Positions 21,841 through 34,493 of a DNA stretch of 64,000 nt are shown one piece after another. The notes below the pieces were generated by a model, which saw only the letters and a program-made list of their open reading frames with translations, ran no database searches and had not been told where the DNA came from. Each line of letters opens with the position of its first letter. The stretch's first letter is position 1. This DNA comes from Cephalotus follicularis. Taxonomy: Eukaryota; Streptophyta; Magnoliopsida; Oxalidales; Cephalotaceae. The position numbers were made by a program, and so were the translations under genes. The stretch is taken from contig BDDD01000711.1 in assembly GCA_001972305.1 (NCBI GenBank), forward strand, positions 109,157 to 173,156, given 5' to 3'.

Positions 21841-23328
21841 TCTGGCAGTTTTTATAATTGCTTCTTTTTATGTTATGTGATGTTTGGGCTTATATGTTTA
21901 GGTCTTAATATCGTCCGTGGTGGAGTTTAGGACACTCTAGGGTGCTTTTGTTCGGTATTCGTATTTGTTTAGATTTTTTGAACTGCTAAGGTACGGATTC
22001 TTCGTCCTTGGATATCTCCTCGATTAAATTGAATAAAGTCAATTTTTACTGTTTGATGATTATGTACGTATACACCATTCTTATCATACTCCTATTGAAC
22101 GGATTGATGCTTTATGATTCTATTCCTGGTTTTATTCAAAAGAAAATTCATATTTTGATACGGATATTCTCGTTTTGATAATAATCTTATTGAAATGGAT
22201 TTTAATATTGTTACATCGGATATTGATTTTAATACGCATGTTTTCCGCTATCGAAAATATGTTATTTCTTTTGGACATGGATTTCACTTTAGGAAGTATG
22301 TTAAACTTTAGATACATATCATATTTTTGATTTTTGATATGAAAGTATGTTTATGATCCTCTTTAAATAATTTCAGATATGTCTAGAGACAGTTTACATA
22401 AGTATGTTTTAAGTTGTTTTCGAATAAACGATGTTTTGGCATAATAACATACAGAGAAAAACCCTACCTATGAGGTATCATAGGCATGTCCTTTAGCACG
22501 GAGGGCATGACACCTACCATGGCGGTGTGATCGGTCTACGACGTCTCTTTTAAATATGTATCCTTAGGGTAGGATATGGATCCTTTTGAGGCGTATTAGT
22601 ATACTCTAGTTATTGTAAGATAAGATTCAGTAGTGGGATTGATTGTGAAGTGCTGTACACGATTTTTCCGTCAGAGCATGTGGGCCTTGCGAACCCCTTG
22701 CACCTATATATGTATGTATGTCAGAATTCTCTGTTATGGAATTATGAAATCAGATAAAGTTTTGAATTATGATATTATGCTTTTCGTAAAGTTATGATGA
22801 TTTTATAACTGCTCGTTTTTAAATATTCTGCTTTACATTTTAAAGAATATTTACTATGTTACTTTGCTGAAATTTTAAAGTTCAAGATATTTCGTTTACC
22901 GTTTACTGTTTTACTTCCTTATCCGTACTGTGGTTTGCTTAGCCGCGTTTTTGTTTCTATGCGGCAGGTTTTCAGGAGCATGGGGAAAACGTGTGATGAG
23001 AGTTACCCTTTTGTCAGAGGATCATCTAGGAGTTGGTCCATTGTGTTTTCAGTAGTATTGGTTATGTTTTGGGCTAATCTCAGACTAGTTCCTCCTTAAA
23101 AACGGATTTGACTATTTCAGATTATGTTTTTTTTTTTTTGTTCTGGTTATGTTTCAGTTCATGTCTTGTTAAAGTTTTCATACTTGGCCAAAATTCAGAT
23201 TTTGATATAAGATATGTTTTCAGACCACTACATCCGTTTCGCATCAATTTATTGTTTAGATATTCTGTTATGATTAGTTTGGTATTATGACCTGTAAGGG
23301 CTCCCACCTTCGGGGGTGTTACAGATTG

Positions 23329-23338
23329 TGGTATCAGA
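23329..23338 (+). promoter_or_regulatory. Primer binding site of C element
   Basis: TGGTATCAGA lies five bases after the LTR end; it is of the initiator-Met type. Confidence 0.9.
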
Positions 23339-23469
23339 TAGATAGGTTTTGACCTATGAGATTGGGTAGACACTGGGTTAGGACTTCTTCGTTACAATAT
23401 TTTGATATGTCATTCGTTCTGACCTTCTGACTCTTTTGTCCTTATCTTGTTTTGGATTCTGTTGCGTAG

Positions 23470-24320
23470 ATGGCACGAACAAGGAACACCCCTTAGAGAA
23501 CCGAACCAGTTGTGGCTCAGGATGGAGCAAGAAGTGAGCCCGCAATGGACGAGATGGTTAGACTGGCTGTAGCTCAGGAAGTGAACCGAGTAATGCAGCA
23601 ACAGCAAAATCATGAGTAGGGTCATCGTGAGCAAGTGGCTGAGGAGAATGTACCAGTTGATGCTCATGCAGCTAGGGGAGCTGGGGACCATCCTGACACT
23701 CCAGTTTACGTATGGCTGGAGAGGTTCCAAAAACAGAGACTGCGATCCTTTAGTTCGGCGCCAACACCAGTGGAGGCTGAGCATTGGATTGCTCATTTAT
23801 AGAAGATTTTCAATGTGCTGGAATGCAGCGATGATCAGAAGGTTAAGTTGGCCGTGTATAAGCTAGAGGGCGATGCCCAGGCATGGTGGAAGACCTTGAA
23901 GACAGCTAGGGGTGGAGGTTTTGTTGAGACTTTGTCTTGGTCTAATTTCTGTGGGATCTTTTATCAGCAGTATTTCCCCACTGCTGATAAAGAGGCTTAT
24001 GCAAGGGAGTTTCTGATGATGAGACAAAAGGAAGGTGAATCTGTTATTGAGTTTTTAGCCCGGTTTACCAAGTTGGCGGGTTTTGCAGGACCTGCGGCGG
24101 GATCGGCAGCGGAACAGGCAGAAAAGTTTAAATGGAGGTTGCACTATCAGCTTAGGGGTAAGCTAATTAACTCGAAGTTTGCGGATGTGTCGGAGGTTGC
24201 GAACGCCGCAAAGAACATAGAAATGGAAAGTTTGGATTTTTAGGCTGCTCGTTTAGAAGGAGAAAATAAGAGAAATAGGGGAGATTCTAAGGGCCAAAAC
24301 TCGGGAGAGCAGAGTAAGGG
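23470..24320 (+). pseudogene. gag: gag of C element (Tekay), broken
   Basis: The reading begins MARTRNTP about 130 bases past the primer site. The retrotransposon gag domain is clear: KLAVYKLEGDAQAWWKTL, FYQQYFPTADKEAYAREF, FLARFTKLAGFAGPAAG and WRLHYQLRGKLI. A basic, asparagine-rich tail follows. It would form the capsid. It is related to, but distinct from, the gag at 32691 (roughly three quarters identical by eye over one stretch). Confidence 0.88.
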
Positions 24321-27300
24321 CCGAAATGGTAAGCAGCAAAAGAAAAATAAAAACCGAGGAGGTGGACAGATTTGCTTTGACTACTCATCAGGCAACAGGT
24401 GCTCCAGGTACTGTTTCGGGTTATGTCTCTGTTTGTAGTCGTATGGCTTATGTTTTGTATGATACTGGATCGACTCACTCAATGGTAGCGAGGTCTTTTG
24501 TTCGGTATCTTGGGGTGCCATCTCTATCTCTAGATCCAGCTTTGGTTCTTTCGACCCCTATGGGGGCATATGTTGTGATATCTGAATGTTTTCGTGCTTG
24601 TCCTATCGCTTTTGATGATCGTGTTTGAAATACGAATCTTTTCCTGATAGATATGTATGACTTCGACATGATTCTTGGCGTGGATTGGTTAGATCGCCAT
24701 CGTGCCATGATTAACTGTCACACTCGGAGGGTTCTGTTTGGGGATGTGGATAGGCCTGATTTTATTTATCAGGGTTCATAGCCAATAAAAGAAGTTAAGG
24801 TTATTTCTATTTTGAAGTCTCAAAGTTGGTAGCTAAGGGTGCTGAGGGTTACCTAGCTCTTGTAAAAGACGTCTCTATGGATGAGCCTCGCCTTGAGGAC
24901 TATCTGGTTGTTAGAGAATTTTCAGATGTGTTTCCGGAGGAGTTACCGGGTTTGCCACCGCAACGGGAAGTGGAGTTTACCATCGAGCTCATTCCCGGAG
25001 CAGCACCAATATCTAAAGCACCTTACAGAATGGCATCGTTAGAATTGCAAGAACTGAAGGAGCAGTTGTAAGAGTTGTTGGATCGGGGTTTTATCCGGCC
25101 TAGTGTTTTGTCGTGGGGAGCTCCAGTTCTCTTTGTCAGGAAGAAGGACGGGTCCATGAGGTTGTGCATAGACTACAGAGAGCTGAACCGGATTACCATC
25201 AGAAATAAATACCCTTTGCCTAGGATTTATGACCTTTTTTATCAACTCCAAGGTGCACGGTATTTTTGTAAGATCGATTTGAGATCTGGTTATCATCAGC
25301 CATGGGTGAAAGATGAGGACATACCTAAGACTGCTTTTTGTACACGGTACGGGCATTATGAGTTTCTGGTGATGCCATTTGGACTTACAAATGCACCGAC
25401 AGTCTTTATGGATATGATGAATCGAGTGTTTCATGAATACTTGGACAAGTTTGTGATTGTGTTCATTAATGACATCCTCATGTATTCCAAGTCGAGAGAA
25501 CACGAAGCTCAACTTCGTATAGTGCTGGGTATTTTGAGGAAGAATCAGCTTTATGCGAAGTTTTTGAAATGTCAATTTTGGTTGGAGCAAGTGACATTCT
25601 TAGGCCATGTGGTTACAGCAGATTGTATTAGTATGGATCCTGCTAAGGTTGAGGCTATTACCAAATGGCCAAGGCCTACTACAGTAACGGAACTTAGGAG
25701 CTTTTTGGGTCTGGCAGGCTACTATAGGCGGTTTGTGGAAGGCTTCACCTCCATAGCCTTGCCACTGACACAACTTTTAAGAAAAGGATCCAAGTTTGTG
25801 TGGAACGAAGGAAGGGAAGCAAGTTTTGAGAAATTGAAGAATGGTCTGGTGTCTGCACCAATTCTTCGGTTACCGTCTGGGTCAGGGGGATACCAGATTT
25901 ACAGCGATGCTTCCAAGAAAGGGTTGGGATGTGTTCTAATGCAGCACGGTCATGTGATAGCTTATGCTTCAAGACAATTGAAGCCTTATGAAGTGAACTA
26001 CCCTACACATGATCTGGTGTTAGCAGCTATGGTTTTTGTGTTGAAGATCTGGAGGCACTATTTGTACTGAGAAACTTGTGATGTTTTCACTGATCACAAG
26101 AGTCTTAAATACATCTTCACACAAAAGGAGTTGAACATGCGACAGAGGAGGTGGTTGGAGCTTTTGAAGGACTATGACCTGAATATTCAGTAAGACCCTG
26201 GAAAAGCAAATGTGGTAGCTGATGCTTTGAGTAGGAAGAGTTCTGGGAGTGTAGCGGCTTTGCTTACACAGCCGCAGTTGATAGCAGAAATGGAACAGTT
26301 GGACTTGAACTTGTTTGTTCGAGGTTCTGGAGGATATATGGCTAGTATGAGTATAGAGCCTACTCTTATATCACGGATTAAGATGGCTCAGAGTGATGAT
26401 GGTGAACTATGGGCCTTAGTCCAGAATGGTTGTGAGGGTAAACAGTCAGAGTTCCGGGTGGATGAGCATGGAGTGATCTGGTTGGGTAGTCGGTTGTGTT
26501 TGTCGGCGGATACTACTATCAGAGATGTTGTTTTGTCAGAGGCGCACAACTCTCCGTTCTCTATACATCCAGGTTCTAAAAAAATGTATAGGGACTTGAA
26601 GCGAAACTTCTGGTGGAATGGAATGAAGAGGGATGTAGCAGAGTATGTTGGGAGGTGTTTGGTCTGTCAGCAGGTTAAGATTGAGCACCAACGAGCCAGT
26701 GGTTTGTTACAGCCCTTGGAGGTTCCAGCTTGGAAATGGGAGAGCGTAGCAATGGACTTTGTTATAGGATTACCAAGGACGTTCAAGAGGAATGATGCCA
26801 TCTGGGTAGTGGTGGATCGTTTGACTAAATCGGCACATTTCTTAGCTATCCGGGAGGACTTTTCTGTAGATCGGTTGGCGGATGTTTTCCAGCGAGAGAT
26901 TGTGAGACTTCACAGGACACCTGTATCCATTGTTTCGGATAGGGATCCTCGTTTCACGTCTAGATTTTTGAAGGGATTCCAGAAGGCTTGGGGAACACGG
27001 CTCAACTACAGTACAGCTTTCCACCCACAGACAGATGGGCAGTCGAAGAGGACCATCCAGACTTTGGAGGACATGCTGAGGTCTTGTGCAATAGAGTGGG
27101 ATGGAAACTGGGATGAGTATTTGAGCTTGGTGGAGTTTGCATATAATAATAGTTAGCATGCTAGCATTCGGATGGCTCCGTTTGAGGCTTTGTATGGGAG
27201 GAAATGTCGAGCTCTGGCATGTTGGGATGAGGTTCGAGAGAGAGTTATCGAGGGACCTGAGCTAGTTCAGATCACTATGGAGAAAGTGACTGTATCTAGG

Positions 27301-27428
27301 GAAAGACTGAAAGCAGCTCAATCCCGACAGAAGAGTTATACAGACAAACATCGGAGGGAATTGAAGTTCAGAGTTGGTGAACACGTATTTTTGAAAGTTT
27401 CACCATGGAAAGGAGTCTGAAGGTTTGG
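24321..27428 (+). pseudogene. pol: pol of C element: PR-RT-RNaseH-IN, cut by D LTR
   Basis: Protease lies near 24430-24720 (LYDTGSTHSMVARSF). The RT leader is DVFPEELPGLPPQREVEFT near 24930. RT lies near 25080-25620 ([27 protein letters not shown]). RNase H lies near 25890-26200 ([15 protein letters not shown]). Integrase lies near 26540-27428 (HPGSKKMYRDLKRNFWWNGM, VVVDRLTKSAHFL, FHPQTDGQSK). The integrase end and chromodomain are not here because the D LTR starts at 27429. The element is broken at several places. Confidence 0.9.
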
Positions 27429-29745
27429 TGTAATACCCTGCTCGTTCGTAAATATATTTTACGGATTTTATATGTGTTTTCGGGCTTTTAATTTTGTTTA
27501 ATTTTAAAAGTTCGGTTGCCCTATGATTTGGGTTTATGTGAATTGAGCTGACTGTTACCAGTCCGAAATTTTGGGTATGTTATGCTATGTTGGGTTTAGG
27601 TTTTATTTATTTTATTTAATCCAAAATTATTTTAATTAAAAAACAAATTAATTGCCTTTTTATTTTAAAATCCCTTAATTCCTTTTATTATTAATTCTTT
27701 ATTTTTCCTTTTTCCTATTTTATCATTTTCTCCTACTTTCCTCCCACTTTCCTCCTTCTTTCCCGTAATTCTTTCTTCCCACCATCAAAATGTCATGCTA
27801 AGTCTCTCTTTTCCCCATTTCAACATCCAGAAAATCCTCCTTTCTTTCCCCTTTTGTCAAATTGTGTCTCCTCCTTTCTCCTTTCTTAGAGTGCCTTTGC
27901 CATTTTATATGTTGCCCTCATCTTTCTTACAAGCCACTGCAGATTCTACCTTGTTAGTGTGTAACAAGCTGCTGTGTGATTCATTCCTCAAAGTCAGAAG
28001 AGGTAAATTCGATCCTTAGTTGTTCTTAAAGTTGAATTCATTGGGTTTGCTAAACTTCTCTTTATTTTGGTTTTCCCTTGGTTTCTTTTAATTTCTGTTT
28101 TGTCACAGCAGATTGTGTGTTTGTGCTTGTGTTCCTCCTGCTAGTTTTCTGTGTCCTTAACATCACTCCAGGTCAGTTAAATTCACCCCCTTTGTAATAG
28201 TTTTGTTGTAATGTTGTGAAAATTGAGTTTTTGTGCTCTTGGTGTCTTTGGGTCATTGACTCCTGCCTAAACATGTTGTCACTGTGTTAGTGATATTGTC
28301 AACACGTTTTATGCACCTAGATATGTCACAAACTGAGTTTATAACATCCGTATTTGCTAAAACACAGAATCTGGACACCCATGTATAAATGTTTTCTTAC
28401 TTCCTTTTGCAAGTCAACCCACTGTCAAGTCGTTTTCTTGTTAATTATATGTTTCTATGTCACCTACAAGTCATATATGATCATATGTTTATGTCCATAT
28501 GTCTCTAGTTTAATGTAGAAACCATTTGAACCATTTTCAGTAGCAAATCGTCGAATTTCCAACTGTTCTGTCGCCCAGAACAGTCGGCTGTCTCTGTGGA
28601 CAGTCGGCTGGAATGGTTGGATAGCCGACTGCCACATGAATGCAGTCGACTGCCTTGGTTGTGTAGTCGACTAGAGGGATGAACACAGTCGACTGCCTGC
28701 ACTTTTAATTATGTAGTCGACTGGACCATATGAATAGTCGACTGCCAAGCCTCCCCAGTCGACTAGAGCCCTGTTTTAGTCGACTGTTTTGCCCTGGAAT
28801 GTACTGTTTCCAACTGTTTTAATTCGTTTAATCCTCGAATCGATCCGAACCTTTTCCAAACACTGTTAAGAGTCTGTTTAATACTTCTGATGTGTTTTAG
28901 ACTCTTACACGTATGATTTTTAATGCCTTTTAGATTGTGTGCTTCAAAGGAGAATTTGTTTTGATCACCTATTCGTAAGTACTTTGTAAGCGCATAAGGT
29001 ACGGATTTTTTGTTCCTTGGCTATCTTACATTCGAACTTTAACTGTTTTGCTAAGCATCTTCGTTTATCAAATCAACGATGTTTCATGATTTTAATACGT
29101 TTCGAATTTAAGGTTGGTTTGACATTTTAATTGATTTTGACTTTATCAATACGATATGTTATGATATGATATGTTATGATACCGTTGTGAGCGGTTTTTG
29201 AATATGTTGTGTGAAAACATATTTATGTAATTTAAATTGATTTTGATAAATCAATAATTTTAAAATACTAAGTGTTGTACCCACCTATGGGGCGTACCAT
29301 AGGCACGTCGTGGGCCTGGCACGGGGACGTGACACTTCCGTAGTGGTGTGATTAGACTACGACATCTCTGAGTGTATGAACAAATCCCATGAGGTGGATT
29401 TGTGGATCCGTTACGTAAGATAGAGGCGTATGAATCGATTCTAGTTTATGTGATCTGAGGTGAATTCAGATATATGGTCCGAGGTGTGATCGGATATGTG
29501 TATGTGAGAATTGACTTGTGTAGTGCCGTACACTTCAATTCTAGTGGGCATGTGGAATTAGCGCCTCCCTTGCCAAAATTTATGATATGTGATATGAATA
29601 CGGCTCAGTATGTTTCACGAACTACGATTTATAAAGTTTTGAATTGATCCGTAATTATTTCGAAAAATATGCAATTGTCATTTGAATATGATTAAACTGT
29701 TATAACTGTTTAAGATTTCTGTTACGAAGTTTATTAGAATATTAC
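27429..29745 (+). mobile_element. D-family LTR (first copy), nested in C integrase, partial
   Basis: It starts TGTAATACCCTGCTCG directly inside C integrase; the preceding five bases are TTTGG. About the first 1.5 kb is nearly identical to 30612-32142. The following 0.8 kb has a TACGGATT block and a CGACATCTC region with equivalents in the C LTR. It passes into integrase sequence near 29746 without the LTR end. Repeated reading frames here, such as that at 27795-28019, are seen in both copies but look non-coding. Confidence 0.88.
28575..28790. repeat. CAGTCGACTG motif array, first D LTR
   Basis: About ten copies in 215 bases: CAGTCGGCTG, AGCCGACTGCC, CAGTCGACTGCC, TAGTCGACTAG and similar. This is the second flavour of the GTCGAC motif. 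Confidence 0.9.
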
Positions 29746-30557
29746 TAAAAGCTTGGGGTACTAGGCTCAGTTACAGTACAGCTTTTCATCCACAGACAGA
29801 TGGGCAGACTGAGAGAACCACCCAGACCTTAGAGGATATGTTGAGGTCTTATGCTTTGGAGTGGACTGGGAGATGGGATGAGTATTTGAGCTTGGTAGAG
29901 TTTGCCTACAATAACAGTTGGCATGCTAGTATCAGTATGGCTCCGTTTGAAGCTCTGTATGGGAGGAAATGTTGTGCTCCGACATGTTGGGATAAGGTTG
30001 GAGAGCGAGTTATCGAGGGACCCGAGCTAGTGCAGATCACTACGGAGAAAGTGGCAATAGCAAGGGAGAGATTGAAAGTAGCTCAATCTCGACAGAAGAG
30101 TTATGCGGACAGACATCGGAGGGACTTGGAGTTCAAGGTGGGTGAACATGTGTTCTTGAAAGTTTCACCTTGGAAAGGAGTCCGACGTTTTGGGCTAAAA
30201 GGAAAGTTGAGTCCACGTTTTATCGGGGCTTTCGAAGTTCTGGAGAAGATAGGCGCGGTTGCTTATCGGTTAGCTTTGCCTCCGCAGTTAGCACATGTCC
30301 ATCGTGTGTTCCACGTATCTTTGCTGAGGGGTTATCAGTATCATCCTCTGCATGTGGTTCACTACCCGTTGGACAGCATTCGTGAGGATTTGTCTTGTGA
30401 CGAGGAGGCCGAGGCTATTTTGGATCGACAGGAACGGATGACATGTAGCAAGACCGTTTCTTTTGTGAAAGTGCTGTGGAGGAATCATCCCGAACGTGAG
30501 GCTACTTGGGAGCTTGAGGAGCATATTCGGGAACGTTATCCACACTTGTTTGTTTGA
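29746..30557 (+). pseudogene. pol: Integrase C-terminal part and chromodomain, D element (Tekay)
   Basis: It begins inside the integrase core (AFHPQTDGQTERTTQTLEDM) and runs through FAYNNSWHASI, APFEALYGRKC and SPRFIGAFEVLEKIG to a chromodomain-like end (FVKVLWRNHPEREATWELEE). The end closely resembles that of the A element, fixing the Tekay clade. Only this last third of pol is present, between two D LTRs. This stretch is long and open. Confidence 0.92.
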
Positions 30558-30592
30558 GGTATGTTTGTGTTTATGATTTCGGGACGAAATCT

Positions 30593-30611
30593 TCTTTTTA
30601 GGGGGGGTGGA
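30593..30611 (+). promoter_or_regulatory. Polypurine tract of D element
   Basis: A CGGGACGAAAT box is followed by AGGGGGGGTGGA immediately before the LTR start. Confidence 0.88.
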
Positions 30612-32520
30612 TGTAATACCCTGCTCGTTCGTAAATATATTTTACGGATTTTATATGTGTTTTCGGGCTTTTAATTTTGTTTAATTTTAAAAGTCCGGTT
30701 GCCCTATGATTTGGGTTTAAGTGAATTGAGCTGACTGTTACCAGTCCGAAATTTTGGATATGTTATGCTATGTTGGGTTTGGGTTTTATTTATTTTATTT
30801 AATCCAAAATTATTTTAATTAAAAAACAAATTAATTGCCTTTTTATTTTAAAATCCCTTAATTCCTTTTATTATTAATTCTTTATTTTTCCTTTTTCCTA
30901 TTTTATCATTTTCTCCTACTTTCCTCCCACTTTCCTCCTTCTTTCCCGTAATTCTTTCTTCCCACCATCAAAATGTCATGCTAAGTCTCTCTTTTCCCCA
31001 TTTCAACATCCAGAAAATCCTCATTTCTTTCCCCTTTTGTCAAATTGTGTCTCCTCCTTTCTCCTTTCTTAGAGTGCCTTTGCCATTTTATATGTTGCCC
31101 TCATCTTTCTTACAAGCCACTGCAGATTCTGCCTTGTTAGTGTGTAACAAGCTGCTGTGTGATTCATTCTTCAAAGTCAGAAGAGGTAAATTCGATCCTT
31201 AGTTGTTCTTCAAGTTGAATTCATTGGGTTTGCTAAACTTCTCTTTATTTTGGTTTTCCCTTGGTTTCTTTTAATTTCTGTTTTTTCACAGCAGATTGTG
31301 TGTTTGTGCTTGTGTTTCTCCTGCTAGTTTTCTGTGTCCTTAACATCACTACAGGTCAGTTAAATTCGCCCCTTTCGTAATAGTTTTGTTGTAATGTTGT
31401 GAAAATTGAGTTTTTGTGCTCTTGGTGTCTTTGGGTCATTGATTCCTGCCTAAACATGTTGTCACTGTGTTAGTGATATTGTCAGCACGTTTTATGCACC
31501 TAGATATGTCACAAACTGAGTTTATAACATCCGTATTTGCTAAAACACAGAATCTGGACACCCATGTATAAATGTTTTCTTACTTCCTTTTGTAAGTCAA
31601 CCCACTGTCAAGTCGTTTTCTTGTTAATTATATGTTTCTATGTCACCTACAAGTCATATATGATCATATGTTTATGTCCATATGTCTCTAGTTTAATGTA
31701 GAAACCATTTGAACCATTTTCAGTAGCAAATTGTCGAATTTCCAACTGTTCTGTCGCCCAGAACAGTCGGCTGTCTCTGTGGACAGTCGGCTGGAATGGT
31801 TGGATAGCCGACTGCCATATGAATGCAGTCGACTACCTTGGTTGTGTAGTCGACTAGAGGGATGAATACAGTCGACTGCCTGCACTTTTAATTGTGTAGT
31901 CGACTGGACCATATGAATAGTCGACTGCCAAGCCTCCCCAGTCGACTGGAGCCCTGTTTTAGCCGACTGTTTTGCCCTGGAATGTACTGTTTCCAACTGT
32001 TTTAATTCGTTTAATCCTCGAATCGATCCGAGTCTTTTCCAAACACTGTTAAGAGTCTGTTTAATACTTCTGATGTGTTTTAGACTCTTACACGTATGAT
32101 TTTTAATGCCTTTTAGATTGTGTGCTTCAAAGGAGAATTTGCTGTTTTATTTTCCCTCATCCGTACTGAGGTTTGCTCAGCCGCGTTTTTGTTTCCATGC
32201 GGCAGGTTTTCAGGAGCAGCGGGGGAAAGTGTGATTGAGTGATGACCACCCTACATGTTGGATCCTTAGGAGAGTGATCCTTATATTGTGTTTAGTGGTC
32301 ACAAGCATGGATTATTATGTCTTATGTTTTTAAATTTGAACTAAATTATGTTTTGGGTTTTCCACAACTACTTAATATGTTAAATTGTTAAGTTTTAATG
32401 TTTTGATAAGACTGCCACGTTTTTGGCTGTTTTTGGCTAATAAAGTAAACTTATGATTTGTTAAGTTATGTTATGTATGATATGACCCTGTGACGACTCC
32501 CGCCGTCCGGGGGTGTTACA
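30612..32520 (+). mobile_element. D-family LTR (second copy)
   Basis: It starts TGTAATACCCTG and ends GGGGGTGTTACA. It is preceded by a polypurine tract and followed by a primer site and gag, so it is at once the 3' LTR of the part to its left and the 5' LTR of the part to its right. It is about 98 percent like the first copy by eye where they overlap, and shorter in its middle. Confidence 0.9.
31762..31973. repeat. CAGTCGACTG motif array, second D LTR
   Basis: The same ten-copy array as at 28575-28790, with only a few single-base differences, some of which swap AGTCGACT and AGCCGACT. Confidence 0.9.
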
Positions 32521-32524
32521 GACT

Positions 32525-32536
32525 GTGGTATCGAGA
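32525..32536 (+). promoter_or_regulatory. Primer binding site after second D LTR
   Basis: TGGTATCGAGAT lies four bases after the LTR end; it is a diverged initiator-Met site. Confidence 0.75.
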
Positions 32537-32690
32537 TATAGGTTTTGTTTCCTTAGAAGACCTAACTAGGTTTGACCTGTGAGATTGGGTAGACACCGGG
32601 TTAGGTTGTTTCGGTTTTGATTTTATGATATGTTTTCTTTTTCGATCTTTGTTCTTTGTGATGTTTTATGTTTGAAGCGCCTTTTCGTAG

Positions 32691-34480
32691 ATGGCACGTA
32701 CAAAGAATGCTACTCGGAGGACTGCACCCGCTGAGGCTCAGGAAGTCAGAAATGAGCCTACCATGGAGGAGCTCGTACGTCAGGTTGTCGCTCCGGAGAT
32801 ACGGCGCGCACTGAATGAACAGAATCTGAATCAGGGCCGTACGGAGCGGGTTGCTGCTAATGATGCTCCAGCTGATGTTCAGTTGGGAAGAGATGCTGGG
32901 GATAGGACTGATACACCCACTTATGTTTGGCTAGAGCGGTTCCAGAAGCAGAGACCGCAGTCTTTCAGCTCAGCCGCGACTCCGGTGGAAGCTGAGCACG
33001 GGATTGCTAATATGGACAAGATTTTTGATGTGCTTGGTTGCAGTGACGAACAGAAGATTAAGTTAGCTGTGTACAAGCTTGAGGGTGATGCTCAGAAATG
33101 GTGGAAAGCTGTGGTTTTGGCTAAGGGTTGCAACTATGCGGAGACTTTGACCTGGTCTGAGTTTTGTGAGGTCTTTTACCAGCAATACTTTCCCACCGCT
33201 GATAAGGAGGCTTACGCCAGAGAGTTTATCAATACCAGACAGAAGGATGGAGAGTCGGTGACAGAATTCTTGACCCGTTTCACTAGGCTTGCTGGTTTTG
33301 CTGGTTCTGCGGCAGGGACAACATTGGAACAGGCAAAAAAGTTCAAGTGGAAGTTGCATTATCAGCTCCGGGGAAAATTGATCAACACCAGGTTTGCTGA
33401 TGTATCTGAAGTGGCTAATGCGGCTAAGAACATTGAGCTGGAAAGGTTAGATTTCCAGGCTGCTCGACAGGAGTTTGACAGAAAGAGAAACAGAGGTGAT
33501 TCTCAGGGGCAAGGTTCTGGACAGAATAAGAATAGGAATGGCAAGCGTGGGAAGAGAAATGATAACCGGGGACAGTAACAGCCCTGTAATGACCAGAGGT
33601 AGACTCAGGGAGCTGCGGATGTCCAGATTGCCAAGTGTGATGTGTGTGGTAGACAGCATCCGGTGGGAGTGTGCTACAAGGCTATTGGGGCCTATTTTGT
33701 GTGTGGACAGAAAGGGCACTTCGTGAAGGATTGTCCTGACCCTCGTGCGAAGGAAAGGAAGTGAAATAATGCAGATCATGGACAGCGCAACGTGGGAGGT
33801 CGTGTCTTTGCTATCACGACTCAACAGGCAGCTAACGCACCAGGTACAGTTTCGAGCTTTATTTATGTTGGTAACCGTAGGGCTTATGTTTTGTATGACA
33901 CTGGATCGACCCACTCAGTTGTAGCGAGGTCTTTTGTTCGACATCTTGGGATGTCTTCTCAATTGCTTGATCCAGCTTTGGTTCTTTCGACCCTACGAGT
34001 TCTTCTGTTGTGATATCTGAGTGCTTTTATGCTTGTCCTCTTGTTTTCGATGATCGGATTCGTGATGCGGATCTTTTGCCTATCGATATGTATGACTTCG
34101 ATGTGATTTTGGGAATGAACTGGTTGACTCGACATCGGGCTACGATCGAATGCTATGCTCGGAAGGTTCTCTTTGGAGATGTGAATAGTCCTGAATTTGT
34201 TTTTCAGGGTTCATATCCTAGGAAAGAAGTAAAAGTTATATCCGCTTTGAAAGCTCGGAAGTTGGTAGCTAAAGGCGCTGAAGGTTTCTTAGCAGTTGTG
34301 AAGGATGTCTCAAAGGTTAAGCCTCGCCTTGAAGACTATCCTGTGGTACGAGAATTTTCTGATGTGTTTCCGGAGGAGTTACCGGGTTTGCCACCGCAAC
34401 GGGAAGTGGAGTTTACCATCGAACTCATTCCCGGAGCGGCACCTTTATCTAAGGCACCTTACAGAATGGCAGAATGGCAA
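32691..34480 (+). pseudogene. gag, protease and RT beginning of a mosaic D/C Tekay element
   Basis: gag (32691-33578) begins MARTKNATRRTAPAEAQEV and carries VYKLEGDAQKWWKAV, FYQQYFPTADKEAYAREF and KWKLHYQLRGKLI. A knuckle region follows near 33640-33740 (CDVCGRQHPVGVC; FVKDCPDP), then protease near 33860-34130 (LYDTGSTHSVVARSF; YDFDVILGMNWL) and the RT leader (EELPGLPPQREVEFTIELIP). The next LTR follows soon after. gag differs from C gag, while the RT leader is nearly identical to C, so the block looks like a D/C recombinant. The gag stretch is long and open; the element as a whole is broken. Confidence 0.85.
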
Positions 34481-34493
34481 CTGGGGGGGTGGA
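34481..34493 (+). promoter_or_regulatory. Polypurine tract before C 3' LTR
   Basis: CTGGGGGGGTGGA directly precedes TGTAATATCCC. Confidence 0.85.

Larger units (their letters stand above)
20726..23323 (+). mobile_element. 5' LTR of C element (Tekay-type)
   Basis: It starts TGTAATATCCCG and ends GGGGGTGTTACA (2598 bases), flanked on the left by TCCAT. It is paired with the LTR at 34494-36828, which also ends at TCCAT. Near the end it has TTAGCCGCGTTTTTGTTTCTATGCGGCAG, a GCCGCG/GCGGC block shared with D and E LTRs (long form not quoted further). By eye the pair differ by a few percent, so C is older than A. Confidence 0.92.

Noticed and set aside
27795-28019. Conserved 74-residue frame, present again at 30978
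   Set aside because: Conservation is simply that of two young D LTR copies; no start context, domain or neighbours support a gene.
28575-28790. CRISPR-like array
   Set aside because: The repeat is only about 10 bases, degenerate and palindromic, spacing is irregular, and the setting is a plant LTR.
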